From Herbaspirillum sp. RV1423 (GTDB lineage Bacteria > Pseudomonadota > Gammaproteobacteria > Burkholderiales > Burkholderiaceae_D): 64,000 bases of DNA. Below the pieces are notes generated by a model. The model did no database searches. It was not told the origin of the DNA and was given only the letters and a program-made list of their open reading frames with translations. Shown here in pieces: positions 9,155 through 18,486 of this stretch. The translations under genes were made by a program, and so were the position numbers. The stretch lies in NCBI RefSeq assembly GCF_000577615.1, contig NZ_CBXX010000021.1:1-64000 (forward strand), given 5' to 3'. Each line of letters starts with the position of its first letter. Position 1 is the first letter of the stretch.

Positions 9155-10477
9155 ATGCCTCCTAATTTTTCCACCGCGCTGGTGATCGGCGCCTTGTCTG
9201 CCGCACTATCCGGCATGCTGGCCTTGCCCGCCCGCGCCGCCGACCTGGTGCAGGTTTACCAGCAAGCGCTGGCCAATGATCCGGTTTACCAGAGCGCACG
9301 CTATTCGCTGCGCGCCGGCGAAGAGAAAATCACCCAGGGACGCGCCGGCCTGCTGCCCACTGTCGGCGTAGGCGGCAACTACGCCCGTTCGGGCGACAGC
9401 ATGCAGAACTCCAGCAACACCTATACCCTGCAACTGACCCAGCCGCTGCTGCGCATGGCCAACTGGGAAACCTACCAACAGGGAAAATTATCGGTGGCCG
9501 TGAGCGAAGCGCAATTCGCGCAGGCCGAGCAAGACCTGATCCTGCGCGTTGGACAGACTTACTTCGATGTGCTCTCGGCGCAGGACGCGCTGAGTTTCCT
9601 GCGCGCGCAGAAGGTTGCGATTTCGGAACAACTGGCCTCGGCCAAACGCAACTTCGAGGTCGGCACCGCGACCATTACCGACACCAATGAAGCGCAGGCG
9701 CGCTACGACCTGGCCAATGCCCAGGAAATCTCCGCGCAGAACGACCTTGAAGTGGCGCTCAGCAGATTGCAGCAAATCATCGGCCAGCCGCCGACGCCTT
9801 TGTCGACGCTGCGCCCCAATGTGCAACTGAGCTTGCCGCAACCAGCCTTGATCGATCCTTGGATTGCCAGCGCGGAACAGCAGAATTACGGCGTGGTGGT
9901 GCAACAGGTGTCGCTGGAAATCGCCCAAAGCGAGATCAGGCGCAGCCGCGCCGGCCATTATCCGACAGTAGACCTCGTGGTCGGCCGCAATTTCACCAAT
10001 CAGAACAGTCAGTTGACGCCCTATACCAATGGCCGTGGTTATGCCAATTCGGTCGGCGTGCAGTGGAATATCCCGCTCTATGCGGGCTTTGGCGTCAGCA
10101 GCAAGGTGGACGAATCGATCGCGCTGGCCGACAAGGCCCGCGCCGACCTCGAGAATGCGCGCCGCACCGCCGTGCTCAATGCACGCCAGGCGTATCTTGG
10201 CGTGAGCAACGGCCTGTCGCAGGTGAAAGCTTACGAAGCGGCGGAGATCTCCAGCCTGTCTGCGCTGGAATCGAACCGCCTCGGCTACCAGGTCGGCGTG
10301 CGCATCAACATCGACGTGCTGAACGCGCAGCAACAATTGTTTTCGACGCGGCGCGACCTCGCCAAAGCGCGCTACGACACGCTGATGAACGGACTGAAAC
10401 TGAAGTCGGCCGCAGGCAGCCTGAAAGAGGACGACCTGGCGCAAATCAACCTGTTGCTAGGCCCGCCCACCCCGTAG
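9155..10477 (+). CDS. tolC: TolC family outer-membrane efflux protein
   Basis: A 440-residue outer-membrane channel. Residues 1-29 are a cleavable signal peptide ending in ARA, and the mature protein begins ADLVQVYQQALANDPVYQSARY, typical of TolC. Two repeated outer-membrane-efflux-protein halves (about 30-220 and 240-430) form the alpha-barrel/beta-barrel; there is no lipobox, in contrast to the OprM-type channel at 15908. TolC-type channels serve several inner-membrane partners; the nearest adaptor-pump pair without its own channel is at 3557-7922. The start is the ATG at 9155. The following gene is convergent. Confidence 0.92.
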   Translation: MPPNFSTALVIGALSAALSGMLALPARAADLVQVYQQALANDPVYQSARYSLRAGEEKITQGRAGLLPTVGVGGNYARSGDSMQNSSNTYTLQLTQPLLRMANWETYQQGKLSVAVSEAQFAQAEQDLILRVGQTYFDVLSAQDALSFLRAQKVAISEQLASAKRNFEVGTATITDTNEAQARYDLANAQEISAQNDLEVALSRLQQIIGQPPTPLSTLRPNVQLSLPQPALIDPWIASAEQQNYGVVVQQVSLEIAQSEIRRSRAGHYPTVDLVVGRNFTNQNSQLTPYTNGRGYANSVGVQWNIPLYAGFGVSSKVDESIALADKARADLENARRTAVLNARQAYLGVSNGLSQVKAYEAAEISSLSALESNRLGYQVGVRINIDVLNAQQQLFSTRRDLAKARYDTLMNGLKLKSAAGSLKEDDLAQINLLLGPPTP

Positions 10478-10497
10478 GCAGGCGCCGACGCCCTCCA

Positions 10498-11130
10498 TCA
10501 GTTGAGCAGGGTCGGCGCTGTTTTGACGGCGTGGATGCAGGCGGTGAGCAGTTTTTCCGCCTCTTTTTCCAGATCAAAACTGTCCGGCGAAAAAAACCAG
10601 TCGGTCAGCAAACCGCTGACGATGGCATGCACCATCAGGCAGGCCAGACGGATATTGAGATTGGACGACAACTGGCCGCGCGCGATGGCGTTCTTGAGGA
10701 TTTGCTCCATCCGCAACATGCCCTGCATATGGCATTCGCGCTGGCGCATCAGGATGGGATCGTTGTGGTCAACGAATTCGCATTTGTTGAAAATGATATC
10801 GAAGACTTTGCGGCAACGCGGATCGGTGGCGGCTTGCTTGAGCACGTACACACCACCCTTGATGAACTGACCGAGCGGATCGGTGACGCGCTGGTCGGCG
10901 TTGTCTTCCATCATCGCCTCCATCGGCAGGCGCACGCGATCGCACATGGCGTCGAACAGATCGCTCTTGTTCTTGAAGTGCCAGTAGATTGCGCCGCGCG
11001 TGACATCCGCCGCCTTGGCGACATCGGCCAGCGAGGTATGCGAAACGCCGCGCTCGTAAAACACTTGCTCCGCAGCATCAAGGATGCGCGAGCGGGTTTC
11101 GAGGGCTTCTTCCTTGGTCGAACGTGCCAT
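10498..11130 (-). CDS. TetR/AcrR family transcriptional repressor
   Basis: The 210-residue DNA-binding repressor probably controls the divergent pump operon. The N-terminal helix-turn-helix (about residues 10-57) reads ETRSRILDAAEQVFYERG followed by TSLADVAKAADVTRGAIYWHF, very close to AcrR/TtgR/BpeR proteins. The C-terminal ligand domain ends near 205. I take the ATG at 11130 (MARSTKEEA) rather than the longer frame to 11223, because it gives the family length and N-terminus. An AcrR-box-like palindrome lies between this gene and the adaptor gene. Regulation by bound efflux substrates is expected from the family. Confidence 0.92.
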   Translation of the reverse strand: MARSTKEEALETRSRILDAAEQVFYERGVSHTSLADVAKAADVTRGAIYWHFKNKSDLFDAMCDRVRLPMEAMMEDNADQRVTDPLGQFIKGGVYVLKQAATDPRCRKVFDIIFNKCEFVDHNDPILMRQRECHMQGMLRMEQILKNAIARGQLSSNLNIRLACLMVHAIVSGLLTDWFFSPDSFDLEKEAEKLLTACIHAVKTAPTLLN

Positions 11131-11303
11131 GGTCAACCAGCCGTCTGAATAATAGATATCATTACAATCTCCGCGCACCTTCGTTGTGCAATAAAGACAG
11201 ATTGACGCAATTCTCTTTGACAAAGAGGAGTTTTCACGAAAATCTGCATGTTTCTTTAAGTATTACGCGTCTACATTTAGACATATTGCGATACATCAAG
11301 CGA

Positions 11304-11332
11304 ATACATACATACAAGAATGTATGTATAAT
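11304..11332 (+). promoter_or_regulatory. Promoter of the efflux operon
   Basis: A perfect TATAAT at 11327-11332 overlaps the last two bases of the operator. The -35 position (around 11304-11310) has only a weak ATACAT/TACATA, so the promoter is assigned on the -10 box and the operator position. Confidence 0.6.
11305..11328. promoter_or_regulatory. AcrR-type operator palindrome
   Basis: Perfect 9-bp arms TACATACAT (11305-11313) and ATGTATGTA (11320-11328) separated by six bases. The arms, spacing and 24-bp total length are the same as the E. coli acrAB operator bound by AcrR as I recall it. It abuts the -10 hexamer, so a bound repressor would cover the core promoter. Confidence 0.85.
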
Positions 11333-11520
11333 AGCACTGGATTTCAATAGCCGCTTGTGCGTTTGCCTTCGTTTTACCTCCCTGCTGTCTTTTCTGCATC
11401 GCAACAATTTTTGCGTTATCTTTTGGTTCTGCCGTTTTACCGGTTGTGTTTTTGTAGTCACCGTATTCGAATCACTAGCTGCTGTCGCAGCTTCAACTTT
11501 ACCTACCGTGCGAGATATTT

Positions 11521-12750
11521 ATGAGCTCAGTTAGTCGTTTCACGCGCCTTACCCTGACCGTTGCCGTGATGGCCGCCTTTGCGGGCTGCGGTCAAAAACC
11601 GAATGCCCAAGCAGGCGGCATGCCGCCGGGCGAGGTCTCCATCGTCACCATCGCGCCTGAGCGCATTACCATCAGCAACGAGTTGCCCGGCCGCCTGGAA
11701 GCGACGCGCATCGCCGAAGTCCGCGCCCGCGTGGCCGGCATCGTGCAGAAGCGCACCTTCCGCGAAGGCAGCGAGGTCAAGGCCGGCGAAGTGCTGTATC
11801 GCATCGACCCGGCGCCTTTCAAGGCTTCTTACGACAGCGCCCAGGCAACGCTGGCGCGCGCCCAGGCCAACCTGACCCAGACCTCCCTCAAGGCGCAGCG
11901 CTACAAGCCGCTGCTCGAAGTCAACGCTGTCAGCAAACAGGAATATGACGACGCCGTCGCCGCGCAAAAGCAAGCTGAAGCCGATGTCGCATCCGGCAAG
12001 GCTGCCGTGCAGACTGCCGCCCTGAACCTGGGCTACGCCACGGTGACTTCACCGATCTCCGGCCGCATCGGCCGCGCATTGGTGACCGAAGGCGCGCTGG
12101 TCGGCCAGGGCGACGCCACCCAGTTGGCGGTAGTGCAGCAACTCGATCCGATCTACGTCAACCTGACGCAATCAAGCACCGACCTGCTCAAGTTGCAGCA
12201 GGCGATGGCCAACGGCCAGTTGAAGACCGTCGGCCAGGGCAAGGCGCGGGTGACGCTGGTCACCGAGGACGGCCATCCCTATCCGTTGCCGGGCAAGCTG
12301 CTGTTCTCCGACATCAGTGTCGATGCAACCACCGGTTCCGTCACCATCCGCGCCGAATTCCCGAATCCGAACCGCACGCTGCTGCCGGGTATGTATGTGC
12401 GCGCGCAGCTTGAACAAGCCGTCGACGAGCAAGCCATCGTCGTGCCGCAGCAGGCAGTCATGCGCGACCTGAACGGTTCATCGGTATTTGTGGTGGGCGA
12501 AGACAACAAGGTGGCTGCGCGTCCGGTCAAGACCGGGGCCGCCCAGGGCAATAACTGGGTCGTCACCGACGGCCTGAAAACCGGCGACCGCGTGATTGTC
12601 GAAGGCCTGCAAAAGACCAAGCCGGGTGCTCCCGTCAAGCCGGTTCCCTGGAAGGGACCGGTAGGCCAGGCACCTGCTGCCGCTCCGGCTCAGCCTGCCG
12701 CTCAAGGCCAGGCGCCAGCCAAGCAGGACGCCGCAACCAAAGCTAACTAA
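11521..12750 (+). CDS. AcrA/TtgA/BpeA-type membrane fusion lipoprotein
   Basis: The 409-residue periplasmic adaptor of a tripartite multidrug pump has a lipoprotein signal with lipobox AGC (Cys23), so it should be anchored in the inner membrane by lipid. The lipoyl halves are EVRARVAGIVQKRTFREGSEV and GYATVTSPISGRIGRALVTEGALV, flanking an alpha-hairpin (about 100-165); the beta-barrel and membrane-proximal domains follow. The C-terminal tail after about residue 375 is Ala/Pro/Gln-rich and probably disordered. ATG at 11521 has a poor ribosome-binding site. The pump gene follows 11 bases after the stop. Confidence 0.93.
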   Translation: MSSVSRFTRLTLTVAVMAAFAGCGQKPNAQAGGMPPGEVSIVTIAPERITISNELPGRLEATRIAEVRARVAGIVQKRTFREGSEVKAGEVLYRIDPAPFKASYDSAQATLARAQANLTQTSLKAQRYKPLLEVNAVSKQEYDDAVAAQKQAEADVASGKAAVQTAALNLGYATVTSPISGRIGRALVTEGALVGQGDATQLAVVQQLDPIYVNLTQSSTDLLKLQQAMANGQLKTVGQGKARVTLVTEDGHPYPLPGKLLFSDISVDATTGSVTIRAEFPNPNRTLLPGMYVRAQLEQAVDEQAIVVPQQAVMRDLNGSSVFVVGEDNKVAARPVKTGAAQGNNWVVTDGLKTGDRVIVEGLQKTKPGAPVKPVPWKGPVGQAPAAAPAQPAAQGQAPAKQDAATKAN

Positions 12751-12761
12751 GAGGCTGTCAG

Positions 12762-15700
12762 ATGGGAAAGTTCTTTATTGATCGCCCCGTTTTTGCGTGG
12801 GTGTTAGCAATCTTCATCATACTGGCGGGCGCGCTGGCCATTACCGGCTTGCCTGTCGCCCAGTATCCGAGCATCGCGCCGCCGACCATCGTGGTCACGG
12901 CGACGTATCCCGGCGCGACCGCGCAAACCCTGGACGATTCGGTCACCAGCCTGATCGAGCAGGAAATGAACGGCGCCGACGGCTTGCAGTACATGGAGTC
13001 GCAAAGCCAGGCCAACGGCCAGGTACAGATCACCGTGACCTTCTCGCCCGAAACCAATGCCGACCTGGCGGCGGTGGACGTCCAAAACCGCCTGAAACGC
13101 GTGGAAGCGCGTCTGCCGGCGGCGGTGACGCAACAAGGCGTGCAGGTGACCAAGTCGCGCAGCAACTTCCTGCTGTTCATCGGCTTGTCGTCGACCGACG
13201 GCAAACTCGATCCGGTGGCGCTGGGCGACTATCTGTCGCGCAACGTACTCAATGAAGTCAAGCGCGTGCCCGGCGTCGGCCAGGCGCAGTTGTTCGGCAC
13301 CGAACGCGCGATGCGCATCTGGATCGATCCGAACAAGCTGGTCGGCCTGAACCTGACGCCAGCCGACGTGACCGCCGCCATCACCGCGCAAAATGCGCTG
13401 GTGGCGGGCGGCACGCTGGGCGCCCTGCCGAGTCCCGATGCACAGCAGATCTCCGCCACCGTGGTGGTGAACGGCCAACTGACCAGTCCGGAACAGTTCG
13501 GCAACATCATCCTGCGCGCCAATGCGGATGGTTCGTCGGTGCGTATGCGCGATATCGCCCGCATTGAAGTCGGCGGCCAGTCTTACGACACTGCCGGCCG
13601 TCTCGACGGCAAACCGAGCTCGTTCATCGGCGTGCAGTTGTCGCCGACCGCGAATGCGCTGGGCACTGCGACCGCCGTGCACAAGAAAATGGAAGAGCTG
13701 GCCAAGTACTTCCCCGCCGGCGTGAAATACACCATCCCTTACGACACCTCCAAGTTCGTCAAGATCTCGATCGAAGAAGTGGTCAAGACCCTGATCGAAG
13801 CGATCGTGCTGGTGTTCCTGGTGATGTTCCTGTTCCTGCAGAACATCCGCTACACCATCATCCCGACAATCGTCGTGCCGGTGGCGCTGATGGGCACCTT
13901 TGCAACGCTGCTGGTGTTCGGCTTCTCGATCAACGTGCTGACCATGTTCGGCATGGTGCTGGCGATCGGTATCCTGGTCGACGATGCGATCGTGGTGGTG
14001 GAAAACGTTGAACGCATCATGAGCGAAGAAGGTCTGTCGCCGCGCGATGCAACTCGCAAGGCGATGGGCCAGATCACCGGCGCGCTGATCGGCATCACGC
14101 TGGTGCTGATCGCGGTGTTCATCCCGATGGCCTTCTTCGGCGGCGCTGTCGGTGCGATCTATCGGCAGTTCTCGCTGTCGATGGTGGCGTCGATGGTGTT
14201 CTCGGTGCTGATGGCGTTCACACTGACCCCGGCGCTGTGCGCAACCATCCTGCTGCCGGTCGAAAAGGGCCATCATCACGAAAAGGGCGGCTTCTTCGGC
14301 TGGTTCAATCGCCGCTTCAACAAGACGGCCACGGGCTATCAGGGCTTTATCGCCAAGATGCTTGGCAAGACCGGCCGCTATATGATCGTGTACGCCGTGA
14401 TCATCGGCTGCGTGGGCTTGCTGTATGCGCGCCTGCCGGCGTCGTTCCTGCCGAACGAAGACCAGGGCTACATCATCACCAACGTGCAGTTGCCCGCCGG
14501 CGCCAGCACCAGCCGTACGCTGGAAGTGCTGAAGCAGATCGAGAACTACTACCTGAAACAACCTGCCGTCGAACACGTCGTGGCGATTGCCGGCTTCAGC
14601 TTCTCCGGCAACGGCCAGAATGCAGGCCTGGTGTTCACACCGCTCAAGGACTGGAGCGAGCGCGACAAGACGCAGTCGGCCGATGCGATTGCCGGCAAAG
14701 CCTTCGGCGCGTTCTCGCAGATCAAGGATGCGATTGTGTTCCCGCTGAACCCGCCGCCGATCCCTGAACTGGGTAACGCAACCGGCTTCACCTTCCGCCT
14801 GCAGGACCGCGCCGGTGTGGGGCACGCTGCACTGGTCCAGGCACGTAACCAGATCCTCGGCATGGCCTCGCAAAGCAAGGTGCTGGCGGGGGTGCGTCCT
14901 GAAGGCCTGGAAGATGCGCCTCAGTTGCAACTGGACATCGACCGCGACAAGGCCAATGCGCTGGGCGTCCCATTCTCGACCATCAACAGCGTGCTGTCGA
15001 CTGCGCTCGGTTCGTCTTACGTCAACGACTTCCCGAATCAGGGCCGTCAACAGCGCGTGATCGTCCAGGCTGACGCCAAGCGCCGCCTGCAACCGGAAGA
15101 CCTGGCCAAGCTGTATGCCCGCAACAATGGCGGAACCATGGTGCCGTTCTCGGCCTTCACCACGTCGAAGTGGATCAACGGTCCTGTGCAACTGATCCGC
15201 TACAACGGCTATCCGGCGATGAAGATCGCCGGCGGCGCGGCGCCCGGTCGCAGCACCGGCGAAGCCATGTCGGAGATGGAATCCTTTGTCGGCAAGCTGC
15301 CGCCAGGTTTCGGCTTCGAATGGACCGGCCAGTCGCTGGAAGAAAAGACCTCCGGTTCGCAAGCGCCGGCGCTGTACGCGCTGTCGCTGATCGCGGTATT
15401 CCTGGTGCTGGCTGCGCTGTACGAAAGCACCTCGATTCCGCTGGCGGTGATGCTGGTGGTGCCGCTGGGTATTCTCGGCGCGCTGCTGGGCGTGACGCTG
15501 CGCGGCATGCCTAACGACGTGTACTTCAAGGTCGGCATGATTGCGGTGGTCGGTTTGTCAGCGAAGAATGCGATTCTGATCATCGAGTTCGCCAAGGACC
15601 TGCAGGCGCAAGGCATGGGACTGATCGAAGCGACGCTGGAAGCGGTGCATCTGCGGTTCCGTCCGATCATCATGACCTCGCTGGCCTTCATCCTCGGCGT

Positions 15701-15908
15701 GCTGCCGTTGGCGATCGCCAGCGGCGCCGGCTCCGCCAGCCAACGCGCGATCGGTACCGGCGTGATGGGCGGGATGATCACGGCGACCGTGCTGGCCGTG
15801 TTCCTGGTGCCGGTGTTCTTCGTCGTCGTGCGCAAGATCTTCAAAGGCAGCGAACGCCAACGCAAGCTCGACGCTGCCCATCACAAAATCGATGTGGAGG
15901 ATGAGTAA
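12762..15908 (+). CDS. AcrB/TtgB/BpeB-type RND multidrug efflux pump
   Basis: The 1048-residue trimeric proton/drug antiporter is close enough to E. coli AcrB that the proton-relay aspartates fall at the same numbers, Asp407-Asp408 (ILVDDAIVVVENVER). The N-terminus MGKFFIDRPVFAWVLAIFI is typical of the AcrB subfamily, and the first periplasmic loop contains the expected NPNKL-like and SVDDSVT-like blocks. The C-terminal half repeats the topology, with GLSAKNAILIIEFAK. Substrates probably include hydrophobic drugs, by family. It starts at ATG 12762; its TAA overlaps the next ATG by one base. Confidence 0.95.
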   Translation: MGKFFIDRPVFAWVLAIFIILAGALAITGLPVAQYPSIAPPTIVVTATYPGATAQTLDDSVTSLIEQEMNGADGLQYMESQSQANGQVQITVTFSPETNADLAAVDVQNRLKRVEARLPAAVTQQGVQVTKSRSNFLLFIGLSSTDGKLDPVALGDYLSRNVLNEVKRVPGVGQAQLFGTERAMRIWIDPNKLVGLNLTPADVTAAITAQNALVAGGTLGALPSPDAQQISATVVVNGQLTSPEQFGNIILRANADGSSVRMRDIARIEVGGQSYDTAGRLDGKPSSFIGVQLSPTANALGTATAVHKKMEELAKYFPAGVKYTIPYDTSKFVKISIEEVVKTLIEAIVLVFLVMFLFLQNIRYTIIPTIVVPVALMGTFATLLVFGFSINVLTMFGMVLAIGILVDDAIVVVENVERIMSEEGLSPRDATRKAMGQITGALIGITLVLIAVFIPMAFFGGAVGAIYRQFSLSMVASMVFSVLMAFTLTPALCATILLPVEKGHHHEKGGFFGWFNRRFNKTATGYQGFIAKMLGKTGRYMIVYAVIIGCVGLLYARLPASFLPNEDQGYIITNVQLPAGASTSRTLEVLKQIENYYLKQPAVEHVVAIAGFSFSGNGQNAGLVFTPLKDWSERDKTQSADAIAGKAFGAFSQIKDAIVFPLNPPPIPELGNATGFTFRLQDRAGVGHAALVQARNQILGMASQSKVLAGVRPEGLEDAPQLQLDIDRDKANALGVPFSTINSVLSTALGSSYVNDFPNQGRQQRVIVQADAKRRLQPEDLAKLYARNNGGTMVPFSAFTTSKWINGPVQLIRYNGYPAMKIAGGAAPGRSTGEAMSEMESFVGKLPPGFGFEWTGQSLEEKTSGSQAPALYALSLIAVFLVLAALYESTSIPLAVMLVVPLGILGALLGVTLRGMPNDVYFKVGMIAVVGLSAKNAILIIEFAKDLQAQGMGLIEATLEAVHLRFRPIIMTSLAFILGVLPLAIASGAGSASQRAIGTGVMGGMITATVLAVFLVPVFFVVVRKIFKGSERQRKLDAAHHKIDVEDE

Positions 15909-17365
15909 TGTTTAAGTTTCCAACCCTGCGCTTGACCGGCCAACTGGGCCAACTGAGCGCAGCCTTGCTGGTGGCCGGCGTCCTGTCCGGCTGCTCGCTG
16001 GCGCCGACTTACGAACGCCCGCAAGCGCCGATCGACGCCAGCTACCCTGCCGACGCCAAGGGCCAGGCCGCCTATGACGCGGCCACCCTGGGCTGGCGCC
16101 AGTTCTTCCCCGACCAGCGCCTGCAAGCACTGATCGCAGCGGCGCTGGAAAACAACAGAGACCTGCGCACCGCCGTGCTGAACATCGAAGAAGCGCGCGC
16201 GCAGTACCAGATCACGCGCGCCGACTTGTTGCCCAACCTCAATGTCAGCGGCAGCGCTACACGCCAACGTTTGTCGGCGAGCCAGTCGACGACCGGCTCG
16301 CCGCTGATCACCAATGGCTATCAGGTCGGCCTGGCCATCCCGGCTTATGAGCTGGATTTCTTCGGCCGCGTACGCAGCCTGAAGGATGCCGCGCTGTCGA
16401 CTTACCTGTCGACCGAAGAAGCCAAGCTGTCGGCGCAGATCAGCCTGGTGTCGCAAGTGGCGCAAGCCTATCTGTCCGAGCGTTCCTACGCCGAACAGTT
16501 GAAGCTGGCGCAACAGACGCTGGAAAGCCGCCAGACCAACCTCGATCTGGCGAAGAAACGCTTCGACGTGGGCGCCTCGTCGGCGCTGGATCTGCGCCTG
16601 TCGGAAACGCTGGTGCAATCGGCGCGCACTTCGGCCGCCACATTGGCGCGCCAGCGCGCCCAAGCTGAAAACGCCCTGACGCTGCTGGTCGGCAAGAAGA
16701 TCGACAACCTGCCTGCCGGCCAGGACCTGTCGCTGCAAAACATCGTGACCGACATTCCTGCGGGCCTGCCGTCCGATTTGCTCACGCGTCGCCCTGACAT
16801 CCGCTCGGCAGAGCAGAAACTGCTGGCCGCCAACGCCAACATCGGCGCGGCGCGCGCGGCATTCTTCCCGAAGATCACTCTCACTGGTTCGTTCGGGACT
16901 GCCAGCAACACGCTGGGCGGCCTGTTCGATTCGGGCTCCGGCGCGTGGTCGTTCGGCCCGCAATTGAGCCTGCCGATCTTCGACTTCGGCCGCAACAGCG
17001 CCAACCTGGATTTGGCGGAAGTGCGCAAGAACCAGGCGATCGTGACTTACGAAAAGACCATTCAAACGGCCTTCCGCGAAGTCGCCGATGCCCTGGTCGC
17101 ACGCGGCACCCTGGACGAACAGATCGAAGCCCAGGAAGCTTTCCTGAAAGCGCAGCAGGAACGACTTAACCTGACCGACATGCGCTACAAGAACGGCATT
17201 GCGTCTTCGCTGGATCAGTTGGATGCGCAGCGCGATTTGTTCTCGGCGCAGCAATCGCTGATTCAGGCGCGGCAGTTGCGCTTGAATAATGCGATTGATT
17301 TGTATCGGGCGTTGGGGGGTGGGTTGAATGAGACGACGGCCATATCGTCTGCAGGAACGAAATAA
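15908..17365 (+). CDS. OprM/NodT family outer-membrane efflux lipoprotein
   Basis: The 485-residue outer-membrane channel of this pump has a lipobox LSGC with Cys29 as the lipidation site, followed by SLAPTYERP, the classic start of mature OprM/NodT channels. Two efflux-protein repeats follow (about 70-270 and 285-475), with conserved VSQVAQAYL and LLTRRPDIRSAEQKL blocks. The start codon overlaps the AcrB-like stop (TAATG), indicating translational coupling in a three-gene operon. A strong terminator follows 24 bases after the stop. Confidence 0.93.
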   Translation: MFKFPTLRLTGQLGQLSAALLVAGVLSGCSLAPTYERPQAPIDASYPADAKGQAAYDAATLGWRQFFPDQRLQALIAAALENNRDLRTAVLNIEEARAQYQITRADLLPNLNVSGSATRQRLSASQSTTGSPLITNGYQVGLAIPAYELDFFGRVRSLKDAALSTYLSTEEAKLSAQISLVSQVAQAYLSERSYAEQLKLAQQTLESRQTNLDLAKKRFDVGASSALDLRLSETLVQSARTSAATLARQRAQAENALTLLVGKKIDNLPAGQDLSLQNIVTDIPAGLPSDLLTRRPDIRSAEQKLLAANANIGAARAAFFPKITLTGSFGTASNTLGGLFDSGSGAWSFGPQLSLPIFDFGRNSANLDLAEVRKNQAIVTYEKTIQTAFREVADALVARGTLDEQIEAQEAFLKAQQERLNLTDMRYKNGIASSLDQLDAQRDLFSAQQSLIQARQLRLNNAIDLYRALGGGLNETTAISSAGTK

Positions 17366-17389
17366 GTTTCTGTTTCTGGCTACTGCTAA

Positions 17390-17428
17390 CCATGAAAAAC
17401 GTCCCCAAACAGGGGACGTTTTTCATGG
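17390..17428 (+). terminator. Intrinsic terminator of the efflux operon
   Basis: A perfect 17-bp inverted repeat (17390-17406 with 17412-17428, five-base loop) of the form CCATGAAAAACGTCCCC/GGGGACGTTTTTCATGG. The GC core followed by a T5 run inside the right arm makes a classic terminator; the A5 in the left arm makes it active in both directions in principle. It ends the operon before the independent gene at 17495. Confidence 0.9.
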
Positions 17429-17494
17429 TACCGACAATTCAAACGCCGAGCAATTTGACCGATGGTAATATCACGGCTTCAAATTCCTCCGGCC

Positions 17495-18463
17495 ATGTCC
17501 ATGCATCTGCTTATCACCGGCGCAACCGGCTTTGTCGGCAAAGCCTTGATTTCGGCGTTAGCCACCAATCCGCAATACGTACTGCGTGCCTGCGTACGGC
17601 GCGACAACATCATTTTTCCCGACAATGTCGACCTGATCAAGGTGCCCGACCTGGCGGCAGAAACTGACTGGCATGCTGCGCTGGAGGGGATCGATACGAT
17701 TGTGCATGCTGCGGCGCGCGTACATGTCATGGATGATAAATCTGCCGATCCCTTGGCGGAATTCCGACGCGTCAATGTCGACGGCACATTGAATCTTGCA
17801 CGACAGGCTGCCGACGCAGGTGTAAGACGTTTTGTCTTCATCAGTTCCATCAAGGTCAATGGCGAAGAAACGCTGCCTGGACGCCCCTACACAGCGGACG
17901 ATGTTCCTCGTCCTCGGGATCCGTATGGCATATCGAAGCATGAAGCCGAACAGGGCTTGCTGGCTTTAGCGAAGGAAACCAGCATGGAAGTCGTCGTCAT
18001 TCGTCCTGTTCTGGTATATGGCCCCGGAGTCAAAGCCAATTTCCAAAGCATGATGCGCTGGCTCGACAAAGGTGTACCACTGCCGCTGGGTGCGATTACC
18101 ACCAATCGCCGCAGTATGGTGGCGCTGGATAATCTGGTGGATTTGATCGTGACATGCCTCCGACACCCGGCTGCGAGAAATCAGGTCTTTTTGGTAAGCG
18201 ACGGCGAAGATTTGTCGACCGCCACTTTGTTGAGACGTGCGGCGAAAGCGCTACAAAAGCCGGCGCGGCTAGTACCGGTTCCTCCATTACTGCTGAATTC
18301 GATCGCCAAACTGCTTGGCAAAACCAGCGTCGCCCAACGTCTGTGCGGATCACTACAGGTTGACATCGTAAAAACATCCTCTTTGCTGGGATGGCATCCG
18401 CCTGTGGATATTGATACAACGCTGGAGAAGACAGCGACTCAGCTTCGGCAGCAGCAAAAATAA
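17495..18463 (+). CDS. NAD-dependent epimerase/dehydratase, WbpV-like 4-keto-sugar reductase
   Basis: This 322-residue short-chain dehydrogenase has the Rossmann motif GATGFVG (9-15), the FISSIKVNGE catalytic-Ser strand and a Tyr144-x3-Lys148 pair (YGISK). The form resembles WbpV and related reductases, which reduce the 4-keto intermediate made by WbpM-type dehydratases to UDP-QuiNAc or UDP-FucNAc. A WbpM-type gene at 23142 makes that pairing likely, though the genes are on opposite strands 5 kb apart. I choose the ATG at 17495 (a second ATG is at 17501); the upstream frame from 17462 adds an unsupported tail. It is convergent with waaA. Confidence 0.8.
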   Translation: MSMHLLITGATGFVGKALISALATNPQYVLRACVRRDNIIFPDNVDLIKVPDLAAETDWHAALEGIDTIVHAAARVHVMDDKSADPLAEFRRVNVDGTLNLARQAADAGVRRFVFISSIKVNGEETLPGRPYTADDVPRPRDPYGISKHEAEQGLLALAKETSMEVVVIRPVLVYGPGVKANFQSMMRWLDKGVPLPLGAITTNRRSMVALDNLVDLIVTCLRHPAARNQVFLVSDGEDLSTATLLRRAAKALQKPARLVPVPPLLLNSIAKLLGKTSVAQRLCGSLQVDIVKTSSLLGWHPPVDIDTTLEKTATQLRQQQK

Positions 18464-18486
18464 CGGCTCAGCAAAACCTGCTTCAT

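Larger units (their letters stand above)
11131..11520. other. Regulatory region between repressor and efflux operon, 390 bp
   Basis: It holds the AcrR-box-like palindrome (11305-11328) and a TATAAT (11327-11332), leaving a leader of about 180 bases before the adaptor ATG. The leader is AT/pyrimidine-rich and includes a small hairpin AGCTGC/GCAGCT (11477-11482 and 11487-11492). No convincing leader peptide was found. Confidence 0.5.

Noticed and set aside
12804..15362. 852-codon open frame on the minus strand
   Set aside because: Antisense to the AcrB-like gene, with no start site or family motif.
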